A stretch of 64,000 bases of DNA, from positions 3,642,444-3,706,443 of the forward strand of contig NC_089863.1 of NCBI RefSeq assembly GCF_036373705.1, in the 5' to 3' direction. Made by a program: the position numbers and the translations under genes. Below are positions 49,429-60,300 of this stretch, in pieces; position 1 is the first letter of the stretch; each line of letters opens with the position of its first letter. Under the pieces are notes generated by a model. The model searched no databases. It was given only the letters and a program-made list of their open reading frames with translations, and was not told the DNA's origin. Source of the stretch: Amia ocellicauda. Taxonomy: Eukaryota; Chordata; Actinopteri; Amiiformes; Amiidae.

Positions 49429-50600
49429 TTGCCATCTTTAATGAAACATGAACATGTTACATTAATTCCATAAAATTGCGTTAGATATAAAAAGACATTT
49501 TGGACATGTTAATCACAAAGTAAGCCCTCTTGATCAGATTCTGTAAACACAGCAGTTTCCACCACCTCTGAGGCTTTATTTCCTTGTCATACGTTTGATC
49601 TTTTAGAGGCACAGTTCTCATTCCATGGTCCCAGTAGGTCATTTGAAGAAACTACTTCTTCTTGAAGTAGTATTGTCCTTCAGGGTATCCCAAAATTTGT
49701 TAATGTCTCTGGTGATTGTTCTTTCATTGTGGTCCATCGGCACTCATCAAGTGGCCGGCGAGACCGAGACGATTTCCAGTGTTCATTATGTGTTATTTCT
49801 TCATTGTTTCAGCAGTTGAGCCCGGTGGGCATCGAAACGCTTAGGGTTCAGAGCGTCCATGGATGAAGACACCAAGCGAGCCAAACATTTTTCTAAACAC
49901 GCACATATACAGGGACCAAGGCACAATAAGAGCAAAATTATAATTATGCAGGGTACAGCAACACTTGATCAACACAAAACAAATAGAGAAAAATGAATAT
50001 TCCAAGAATAAAAGCAGTCCTTGGGCCTATAAGAGCACCAAGGTATCCTAGGGAGCCACTGATCCAGCTCCAGAGAGACCACTACGGGGTCTGGTGAATT
50101 TTAGTTACTTAGTTACTTCTCTACGAATGTGATCTGTAAGATCATTAATCTGTTCAGAGTTGTCAGGTATATAGGTTCAACATTCTTTACCAATGAGCGC
50201 ACAAACCCTCCACTTGCTATCAGAGAGAAATCTTTTAAAACAACTTAGTGCATATGGCAACCATTTCAGCTGTTACATTATCAATAGAGTCAGCAGTTTT
50301 ATCAGACATCTTCAACTGTGAGAGGAACGGGGATCATGATATATTCAAGTCTTTTAGTAAACTGATAGGACGTTCGGTGTTCTCTCTCATCAGGGAGGTG
50401 GAGCGGCTGTCATTTGTGTCCCGCCGTGGGACAGTGGTTAGTTGTTGGCATTCAATCGAGATGGATTGCTCCAGTAGAGCTGTCAGAGCAATGATCAGAA
50501 GGGTGAGGCCGACCCCAGCCATCATCAGGATTCAGACTGCAAACTGTGCCATGAGCATCTGAGTGAGAAATCTTTCAATCACAAAAGACATCTGGAAAGA
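49429..50600 (-). pseudogene. degraded endogenous retrovirus envelope remnant
   Basis: The minus strand between about 50570 and 49850 reads as a broken transmembrane-envelope segment: a hydrophobic stretch near 50500 and a later cluster of hydrophobic frames near 50000. It is interrupted by several stops and frame changes, then a non-coding stretch leads into the LTR at 49428. No gag, pol or 5' LTR is visible. The remnant cannot produce an envelope protein and is annotated only as a relic. Confidence 0.5.
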
Positions 50601-50639
50601 CATCACTCAAATGTTTATAAAAAACACTTCAGGAGCAAG

Positions 50640-50790
50640 AGAAAAGAGCAAAACGGCAACCTCAGCTAAAATATAGAATTATATCTGGTTCAAAGATTTC
50701 ACCAGAAAAACATGATGTTGACAAAGCTATACTGGAATGGATTGCCCTCGCTCTACAACCATTTCCTTCAGTAGAATCACCTGCATTCAG
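50640..50790 (+). pseudogene. hAT transposase exon remnant
   Basis: An open plus-strand stretch ends DKAILEWIALALQPF and SVESPAFR, then a good donor, CAG followed by GTAAGAG. This matches the region just after the zinc finger in vertebrate hAT transposases (pattern PFSVVENxxFR). The BED finger upstream and the catalytic and dimerisation parts downstream are missing or replaced by later insertions, so the host element is non-autonomous. Confidence 0.65.
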
Positions 50791-51308
50791 GTAAGAGAAT
50801 TTGTAAATTCTTAATGTGTTAAATATTTATGTATGTAGTACAAATACATTGTTATATGGAAAGAAATATTGAGTTGTGTTTATCCATTAATTTGGATTAA
50901 TCTTTTATCCAGTGACTTAGGGTTACAATTAGTTAAATGTACATATACATTGTGGTGCCAATTTTCACAGCTGGCTTTTTAACAAATATTATTCTTGTTT
51001 AGTTTTTCTTTATTGTACTGTGTTCTACTTATTCATGTTTCCATTGTTAAAAAGATGTTTGTTATATACATTTTGGTTTTGTTAAAGTTATTTACACCAA
51101 AGTGTAGGGAAAGAGAAGACAAAACACTGCAGCTTTAAAACCAGATTTCTATATTCTTATCATCTTGGAAAAGCAACAACTTTATAAAACGTTATCAATA
51201 ATGATCCCATTCTAGTTTGAATTGTTATTTGTGGCTCCAGAGCTGGAGCTGAACCTCTGGAGCCACTCTGGACCCGGAGCCAGCAAACCCGGAGCACTGC
51301 CAGCCCTA

Positions 51309-51655
51309 GAACCAAGGATCCTATCCAGTCTATTTTTAAAAGTTTCCAAATTGTCTGTTCAGCCACATCGCTGGGGAGTTTGTTCAGATTGTGACGCCTC
51401 TCTGTGTGAAGAAGTGTCTCCTGTTTTCTGTCTTGAATGCCTTGAAGCCCAATTTCCATTTGTGTCCCGGGTGCGTGTGTCCCTGCTGATCTGGAAAAGC
51501 TCCTCTGGTTTGATGTGGTCAATGCCTTTCATGATTTTGAAGACTTGGATCAAGTCCCCACATAGTCTCCTCTGTTCCAGGGTGAAAAGGTACAGGTCCT
51601 CAGTCTCTCAGTAGGACTTTCCCTTCAGACCTGGAATAAGTCTGGTTGCTATATA
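51309..51655 (-). mobile_element. CR1-like LINE, second part (split by hAT insertion)
   Basis: This continues the CR1 fragment from 45954. It matches 23913-24250, including GTTTGTTCAGATTGTGACGC, and stops near 51655. Confidence 0.85.
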
Positions 51656-52276
51656 ATTAATGTATGATAATAACTACAGTGAACCTAGGATACGACCTTG
51701 CGGAAGTCCACATTTTATTTCACTGGCTGTCGACAACCACTTGCTCCCTCTCTGTTAAGCAAGACTTCATCCACAGTATAGAGAGCTTATGGAAATCTAA
51801 AATTCCATGTATAAACCATGAACTAAATGAACTTCTGTAAATAATTACTATCTTAAACAAATGAAGATGCCAAAAAAAGGAAAGAAAATTAACATAATCT
51901 GGCTCCAACACTTTTATTAACAGAGATTAATGAGTAACTAACAATGTCACTCGATAAATTAGTCTTTTAGACTCCAGTCTTGCGTTTCTGAAGTCATTTC
52001 CATTCAGTACCACTGTTGCCATCAGTTACCTTTCAATTCCAAACCGTTCCCCCAGAGGGTGCTGGAAAATTACCTTTACCCCAGAAACACTGACTGATAG
52101 GCCCCTGAATGCTGTCCGTCACTGGGCCCGGCTCCTGCCCCAGCTCAAGCACACGGCACTGGGGAACAACGCCCTTTTCAACGCCACACTGAGAGCCTCA
52201 TCGCTTCTGTGTTCTCAGCTCTACACGCGTGATGTGTATACATATTACATCATGTACACATTGTTACTATTACATA

Positions 52277-53128
52277 CACCGATCAGCCATAACATTATGG
52301 CCACCTGCCTAATACTGTGTAGGTCCCCCTTTGCTGCCAAAACAGCCCTGACCCGTCGAGGCATGGACTCCACTAGACCTCTGAAGGTGTGCTGTGGTAT
52401 CTGGCACCAAGACGTTAGCAGCAGATCCTTTAAGTCCTGTAAGTTGCGAGGTGGGGCCTCCATGGATCGGACTTGTTTGTCCGGCACATCCCACAGATGC
52501 TCGATTGGATTGAGATCTGGGGAATTTGGAGGCCAAATCAACACCTTGAACTCGTGATTCGTCCAGTTCTGATGCTCACGTGCCCATTGTAGGCGCTTTT
52601 GGCAGTGGACAGGGGTCAGCATGGGCACCCTGACTGGTCTGCGGCTATGCAGCCCCATACGCAACAAACTGCGATGCACTGTGTGTTCTGACACCTTTCT
52701 ATCAGAACCAGCATTCACTTTTTCAGCAATTTGAGCTACAGTAGCTCGTCTGTTGGATCGGACCACACGGGCCAGCCTTCGCTCCCCACGTGCATCAATG
52801 AGCCTTGGCCGCCCATGACCCTGTCGCCGATTCACTGCTTTTCCTTCCTTGGACCACTTTTGATAGGTACTGACCACTGCAGACCAGGAACACCCCACAA
52901 GAGCTGCAGTTTTGGAGATGCTCTGACCCTTATTCGTCTAGCCATCACAATTTGGTCTCTCAGATCCTCACGCTGCCCATTTTTCCTGCTTCTAACACAT
53001 CAACTTTGAGGACAAAATGTTCACTTGCTGCCTAATATATCCCACCCACTGACAGGTGCTATGATAACGAGATTATCAGTGTTATTCACTTCACCTGTCA
53101 GTGCTCATAATGTTATGGCTGATCAGTG
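52277..53128 (-). mobile_element. Tc1-like transposon, defective (block B)
   Basis: Orthologous to the insertion at 32713, TA-flanked. The minus strand reads from [14 protein letters not shown] (helix-turn-helix region) through RPRLIDARGERRL to [13 protein letters not shown]. The central DDE part is deleted, and a further 33 bp (the TEQRKKVAWSDE region) is missing compared with block A. Confidence 0.9.
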
Positions 53129-53129
53129 T

Positions 53130-53264
53130 ATGTGTCTCAGTATACAGTGTATTTGTCTCAGCATCTCATTATATACTGTATTTCTCTCAGCTTCTCAGTA
53201 TATAGTGTATTAGTCTTCGTATATAGTGTATACGTCTCAGCATCTCGGTATATAGTGTATATGT
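53130..53264. repeat. degenerate minisatellite
   Basis: Four to five units of about 27-36 bp on the theme GTCTCAGCATCTC followed by AGTATATAGTGTAT. A shorter version is at 33608-33697 in block A. Confidence 0.75.
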
Positions 53265-54290
53265 CTCACTGTGTTTGTGATCTCGGTCTGGAAACAGGCA
53301 GCTAGTAAAAAGGTGAAATACAGGGCTCTAGGTTTCACTCACCACACCTCCTGCACGGCCAGAACTGGTGAGTAACCATGCGGCGAGTGTGTGTGTCTGT
53401 GTGAGTGTGTTTGGGTGCTGATGTTGATTTTTGTGCAACCCTGAGTTAGATACTGGCGCTTCTCTGCTGTAGCTGCCGCCCGTGTGCTGAGGCCTCGGGT
53501 CTGCGCTGCTCAGAGCGTGTGTCCCGGCCTGCGTGTCCCTGCCCATTGGGGCTGGTAGTCATTGACACACATTGAAAGTGTTTCAGTCGAGATCTCCACC
53601 GACGACACCCCCCTACTCTCCCCCAGAGACGGGGGGGATTTCTGGGGGGTGACTCGGCGCAGTGGAGCTCCTCAGGGTTCCCTGGCCTGAGGAACCAGCC
53701 CCCCGCGCTCCAGGCGGTGGTCATAGCCAGATGGTCCCAGGAGGACTGCAGCTCTGTGAGGAGATCCAGGAGCAACAGGAGGGCCCTAGAAGGCTGCCGT
53801 GTCTGCGGTCCTCTCTCGAACATGGAGTGCGGGATCTGGTTCCTCAGGCCAGGGAACCCCTAGGAGCTCCACTGCGCCGAGTCACCCCCCAGAAGTCTCT
53901 GGGGGAGAGTCGTCGTGTGTCGGTGACTACCAGCCCCGATAGGCAGGGACACGCAGGCCGGGACACACACGCTCTGAGCAGCGCAGACCCGAGGCCTTGG
54001 CACACGGGCGGCAGCTACAGCAGAGAGGCGCCGATGTCTAGCTCAGGGTTGCACAAAAATCAACACCAGCACCCACACACACGCACACGCACACGCACAC
54101 ACACGCGCACGCACGCACACGCACACGCACACGCACACTCGCCGCATGGTTACTCACCGGTTCTGGCCGTGCAGGAGGTGTGGTGAGTGAAACCTAGAGC
54201 CCTGAATTTCACCAGCTTGCCTATCCGCTGTTCAAGAGTCCCAGAAGTGGCAGCCGCCTGCTTCCAGACCGGGATCACACACACGGTGAG
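53265..54290. repeat. large imperfect palindrome (block B)
   Basis: Arms of about 430-450 bp (53265-53698 and 53836-54290) surround a spacer of about 137 bp. Arms extend further inward than in block A, through CCTGGCCTGAGGAACCAG and its complement. The spacer reads LLTELQSSWDH on the minus strand, opposite to block A. A run of CA/CG repeats (54070-54140) lies in the right arm. Confidence 0.9.
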
Positions 54291-54294
54291 GCAG

Positions 54295-54329
<35 letters not shown>

Positions 54330-54358
54330 ATTATTATTATTATTATTATAATACATGT

Positions 54359-54674
54359 CAGGGGGGCCCAGCCCTGGTCCTGGAGAGCCCCAATCCACTT
54401 GATCTTATAGGTCACCCTCAATCACCAATTTCTAAACACTGGGAACACATGCGAGTAATTAATCAATTAAGCAAGTCAACCCAGGGACCTCTGCCCTCAG
54501 GAGGCTGCAGGTATTCAGATAATTGCTCCACTAGTTTCTAAAGGACTGAATTTAAACCACCTGCTTCACTGATCAGATTGAAATACTTCCAGGTGTTTGT
54601 AAATTGGTGATATGAGAGAGACCTGTGCAACCTGCTGGATAGGGGCTCTCCTGGACCAGGGCTGGACTCCCCTG
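54359..54674. mobile_element. hAT-type MITE (block B)
   Basis: Orthologous to 34914-35229, same length, with flanks ATACATGT and ATAAACAT. Confidence 0.8.
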
Positions 54675-54756
54675 ATAAACATAATGGCAACAATATGTAC
54701 ATGATGTAATATGTATATACATCACGTGTGTAGAACTGAGCACACAGAAGCGATAG

Positions 54757-55605
54757 GATTTAGTTCTGAAGGAGTGAGAAGGGAAGGCTAGAGCCTGTAT
54801 AACACTATTATACTGCACTTAACACAGTTATTAAATCATAAGAGCATGTGTGCATGTATGCATATATTCAAGACATTGAGCTGATCAGTGTATTTCACAT
54901 TAATCACACAGTTGTGCATCGAGTGGCTACATATGTACGCTGTTAAAGTCAGAACCTAGAAGATACGGTTTTGCAGTTAATAAAATAATGTTTTACTACT
55001 TCTAGTGCAGCTGGCAGTCCTCTCTGAGTCCAGTCACACACAGCAGCTCAAGTGCTCATCCTGTGCAGATGCCCGTGCTGCTCAGTGGAGCTGTGTACAT
55101 ATGACGTGTAGAACAGACGCACTGCAACACGCCACGCACCGGATCTGTGTGAAGAGCCCGGTCATTAATGAAGCCCCCAGGCACTCGCTGTGTACAAGCA
55201 GCAGCTCATTCAATACGGCACGGCTGTCACTCCTGTCTGTGAGAGCAGCACTAGATTCACTAGACCTGGACTGGTTTGCACTGAAATCACACGTGTGACA
55301 GATTTCACACATTCACAGCATTGAGACTCGCACTGACATACAGGCTACGGCATCGAGGACAGGAACGACAGACGTGCCGTACGGAGTGACCTGGGCTGCT
55401 TGTACAGAACCAGTACCTGGGCTAATGCAGTGAGCGTGCAGCGCTTTATGCACAACCGTGTGATTAATGTGGAATATACTGATCAGCTTAATGTCTTGAA
55501 TATATACGTACATGCACGCATGCTCTTATGATTTAATAACTGTGCAGTATAATAGTGTTATACAGGCTCTAGCCTTCCCTTCTCACCTCCTTCAGAACTA
55601 AATCC
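54757..55605. repeat. second inverted repeat (block B)
   Basis: The left arm 54757-54919 (GGATTTAGTTCTGAAGG to GTTGTGCAT) is the reverse complement of 55448-55605. The loop holds about 500 bp without a recognisable gene. Confidence 0.85.
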
Positions 55606-55991
55606 CTCCTTCGCTCTTTCAAACTTGCAAGGCAGTGTGAGGAGGTGACATTAAATCAGGCTATTCAAGTGTTTCCGGGGTTAAGGTAATTTCCCAGCAG
55701 CCTCTGGGGGAACGGTTTCAAAACTGAATGATAACTCACTGTATCGCTCTGTTATTACTAGATAGTAATACAAATAATTGTGTTGCAGGACAAGTAAAGT
55801 GAAACCTATGTTTCTCAGTAGTGACAAGAGTGCGGACCCCCCCACCTGAGCACCGGCCCTCAACCAGTCACGGCTCTGTGAGGGAAGGAGGGGTTGCGGT
55901 TGCCTCGGGGCTCGCCGGGGTTGTGTTCTCGATCTCGGGGGCATTTGCTGACAGAATTACCCTTGGGCCCCGGCAACCCCGCACTTGGCGC

Positions 55992-57274
55992 TCACTCCTC
56001 CAGGTTCTCTGCCACCCAGCTCATGTAGATACAGACTTGGTTGATGGTGTGGATGTAGCTGTAGCAGTACCGATCGAACACGTCGGAGGTCTCCCAGACC
56101 AGACCGGTGGCACGGATGTAGTCGCTCTCGCTCTCACCCCCGGTCAGAGCTTCGCACACCCCCTCGCCGCTATGCAGCAGGTCCTCCACGCGCAGGTCGA
56201 GGACGGTCAAGTCCTGCAGGCTGGTGGTGGCTGGGAGGGCGCTTTCCATCATGCCACTCTTCACCAGCAGCACGGCGATGAGCGGGGCGCCCATGCGGCC
56301 CGGTAGACACCTGTACTTCTGATGCACCTCCTTGAGGACCTCCATCTCTTCCTCCACTGAGACGCTGGCGTCTCCGATCTTGGAGAAGGTCGACGGATCC
56401 AGCTGGGCCTTGAGGTCCTTGTGCATTAGTATCGGCTCCTGGTAGATGGTGACCAGGTTCTCTCTGACCAGCGCCATGTGCTCCCGCAGGCTCCGGTCCA
56501 GGTGGAAGGGCAGGGGGGGGACTTCGGCATCAAAGTAGTTGTTGACAATATCCCGGGACTTGTTGGTGGTTTTGGCATATGCATCCATGGTTGTGTACAA
56601 GTACCGACAGGCCCGGGCAAGATCCTCCTTCAGCTTGTCCTGGCCATTGCTCGACGTCGGTGTGAACTCGTTGTCTTGGCTGAGGGAAAAAAAAAATATA
56701 TATATACACCCACATCACGATTAAAGAAGCAAGGGGGGATGGAGTCCGTGAGATGGCACAGAGCTTAGCGAAATGTTTTCCGATTTGTTCTTATCGTTTT
56801 AAATGGGGATCGTTCCATTATTTCACCCTCCATTTGCAATCCCCGCTCGCGAGACAGACACCCAGGTCTCCCTCTCGCTGGACGAGAGGAAGCGTGCCAC
56901 CGTGCGATCCACCGGGTTTTCACTTCCCATCTCTCGGGTTGACGTGTCACCCTCTGTTTGAATCGCAGAGCTGGGGAACCGGAGCAGCTGCGCTCCCTTT
57001 ATGTCCAGTTTACAGAACAGATCACACATGGCGGCATCAGTGTCATGGTGCCCATTGTGTCCTCAATACTGTAGTGTTGTACACGATACACAAGACCAGA
57101 AAACAGGCAACAGCCCATCCATCTCAACGATTAAAACACCGTTTTGTGCTCGACAGACTCAGAGAGCCACTCACCTGGCAGAAACATCGTCCTCCGGGTC
57201 CTCCGGCTCCGGCGATTCTCTGCGGAGAAACACAGAAATATAGGAAAACATTCTTCTACTAATCAATAGCTGCG

Positions 57275-57308
<34 letters not shown>

Positions 57309-60300
57309 GGGGGAGGTGAGAGTGAGGGAGTGCCCCCCCCCAGGGCCCTGCTTTGAACAGTGCAGACTCTCACAATAAGGACTTTGATGGGATGGAAAGA
57401 GAATGACACTAATACAGTTGGAGATGCTCTTTAGATCGCTCTGCTTTCCTGCAAGGCAAAGGTTTTCTGAAAAGACGACACTGACACAAAGAGGGGTTTC
57501 CAACAACCACACACCACACTCAACATGCACTGTGTCCGTTTTGTCTTTAAACACGCTTTACATGTTATGATTGTCATGTATTTATGAGCAGACGCCCTTA
57601 TCCAACAGTACACACAAGAAACACGACAAGGCGCAGTAATACAGTGTCCTGTGGTCACTCCGTTACTGCGCTGCAACAGCGTCCTGTCGTTAGCTGGGAA
57701 GATTCTCTTCTATACCGTGACACACTGACCAGTGAAAGCGCTGTAGCGTTATGTTGGGTGTATTTGGATAAGAGCATTTGGGCTCTGAGCTGAAGCACTG
57801 ATCTAAAGAAAACCTCTCCCCCCCAAAGTTATCAGATTTCCTTAGCTCATCAGCTTGGAACTGGTTTGCATCAAAGTGACAGTTTTGGGGAGGATGGCAC
57901 CGAGAATGGGCCGAATGGTTTAGAGTCCTGCTGTGAGATGTCTGGAGAAAGGGGCCTGTAGGTGATAAAAACTCTTTGAAGTGGACGAGAGCCGAAATCC
58001 CGACGAACCCAGGCCAACCGGCATTTCCAAAAGATGGCATGGATTGACATCAGTCATAAATCAAGCCCCCCTCCAATAGGACACTGGGGGCTGAAACCGA
58101 AATCCAATCTCAAGAACTCAGGGACCAATCACCTATTGATCTGACAGACTATAAGGAACAGCGGACAGTCTTTCTCTCTCTCTCTCTCACCTGAACCAGT
58201 AACTCGCTGCCACAGCTCAACCTGTAGCTCTGTTGCCCGAACCGGAACCAGAAACCAACCAAGTCTTTGCCGGCAACAGAAGAGTTAAACTGGGAGAAGG
58301 AGATTGCGCTGCCCGCCTGTGCCCACCTGATCAGTGGAAAGTCGACTGAATACGAAAGTGTCAGTCAGTTAAATAGCTATTTGAGTCTTAAGAAACTTGA
58401 CCCTTGGAACAAACAGGGCCCTGCTTTCCTCAAAGACTTTGTCTTCAAATAAGTACGGTGAGAGACCCTGCTTGCCAAGAAGATTTTGTCCACAACCTTG
58501 GAGCCTTCAAACCAGTGGAAAATCTGTTTGGAAAAGACTCTACTTTCGCGAAACCCCAACTTCCAGGTGCATCGACTGAGTGGAAGTTCTTGGACAAAGC
58601 CGAACCGGACGGCCTTTGTTCCAAACCACACGGACCTCGTGCCATGTGCTGTTATCTGAGCCCGAAGACAGAGAGGCCTCTCTGCGACGAAGTTCAGATA
58701 AGTTTAACAGTTTGGAGTTTGTGATTCATGACATTTGAGAAATCAATTAGAAATGTTAATCTGTGATTCATAACTCTAGAATGTGTAATATCATTTAGTT
58801 TTCTTAAATATAAATGTGTGTTGCATTAAACTGTTTTGTTGAAATTTTTGAAATAAAATCTGTCAACGCCGAGAAATATCTTCTCATTCCTGTTTAACTG
58901 TTTAGTCTGAAATTGACACAAGTTAATAGACATTAGATTATTGGTGGCCCTGCCTATCCTTAATCATTGAATAATAATCAGTTAAGGGAAATTGTGGTAA
59001 CAAGTAATGATAGGATCTTTCTCGGCACCTAAATGTAAATGAGACTGATATATATATAACGAGAAGTTACCTGACATAAATACTAACCTGCGTAGTTATT
59101 TAATGTCTGACTAATAATACTAATGAGAGACTCACCTTCGTCTTACTAACCGGTATTGTAGTCAATGTGTTTATAACCTTTTTTGTTTAACGATTTGTGT
59201 GATATCATATGCGATCCCATGGTCTTTGATTTGGTCACGGAAGTGATTTGTCTTTGATTTGTTGATCTAGAGTTGAATTTTAATTAGTTTTTCCTTTTGT
59301 ATAATTAGTGTAGTGCTACATTTAGTCTTTGTTTTGAATACATTTGACAATTAATATCTTTGGAATTGGTGTCTGCGTCCAATTATTACAGAAATTGAGT
59401 TCTGCAAGATTTCAGGATTCGTGATAAGGTGATACTATAAATTCACTTCTTTAATTGAAATGTATAAGTGTACCTTACGCTACAGCGCACATCGAGCAGC
59501 AGCTGCTAAACGAGTTACACTTGTCACAGTGCAAGCTGGACAGTAGTCCCAGCACACAACAGCCTGTGCTGACAAACTGAGCTCCTTGTCAGAATGAGCT
59601 GCCTAACGAAGCTAAACAGGGCGCATGTGTAATCAACAATTTCAAAACACGCCCATAAATCTGAGCTCGTCTCAATCTGACCATTTGAGCTGCCTGTCAG
59701 GATGCACTAAATCCAACCTACTGCTGACGGTAAGTTTTCAATGTACCAGACTTCCTTATAGAACATAATTAACTGATAAATATCCTTAAAGTATTTCCTT
59801 CTTTAATCCCTTGATTCAGATAAGTGGCTGGTTTACAGTGTATAGGAACATAACTTACATTTTCTTTTAATGTACAGAAATCTATGGACTTATCAGATAA
59901 GCAGCAACTTTAACCTTTGGCTACTTTGTGGTAATTAATAGAACAATTCATTCCAAATCGAAATATGCATAGACACTGCAGACCTCGAGCTTCTCTGTGG
60001 AGCCTTTGATTGCTGTACTTTTGACCTGGCCAGTTAAAATACATATGCTATCAAACACGTCGACATGGAAGGCGCATACGATGAAGTATTCAAGTACCTT
60101 TCACTCTCTGGCTATCCAGACGAATACGGCAAGGCACAGAAGCGATCTTTAAGACGATATGCTTCAAAATTCACCATTTCAAGCAAAGTAAGTAAACAAT
60201 AATTACAATTGCACAATTAAGTGTATCACAGCCACATGCAGTATTTTGCTCAATACTGCAACACTGAATTAAACCTCTCTGCTGGAGAACTGATCCATGA

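Larger units (their letters stand above)
45955..51308 (+). mobile_element. hAT-type DNA transposon, decayed and filled with later insertions
   Basis: Ends are TAGGGTTAGC on the left and, on the opposite strand, TAGGGCTGGC on the right. Both are followed by GGAGC/GCTCC-rich subterminal repeats. The flanks GAACGAAG (45947-45954) and GAACCAAG (51309-51316) match at seven of eight bases, the 8-bp duplication typical of hAT. The host sequence is a CR1 fragment whose two halves join correctly if the element is removed. Inside are an L2 fragment, a retroviral fragment, and one exon with hAT transposase similarity at about 50640-50790. Confidence 0.85.
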
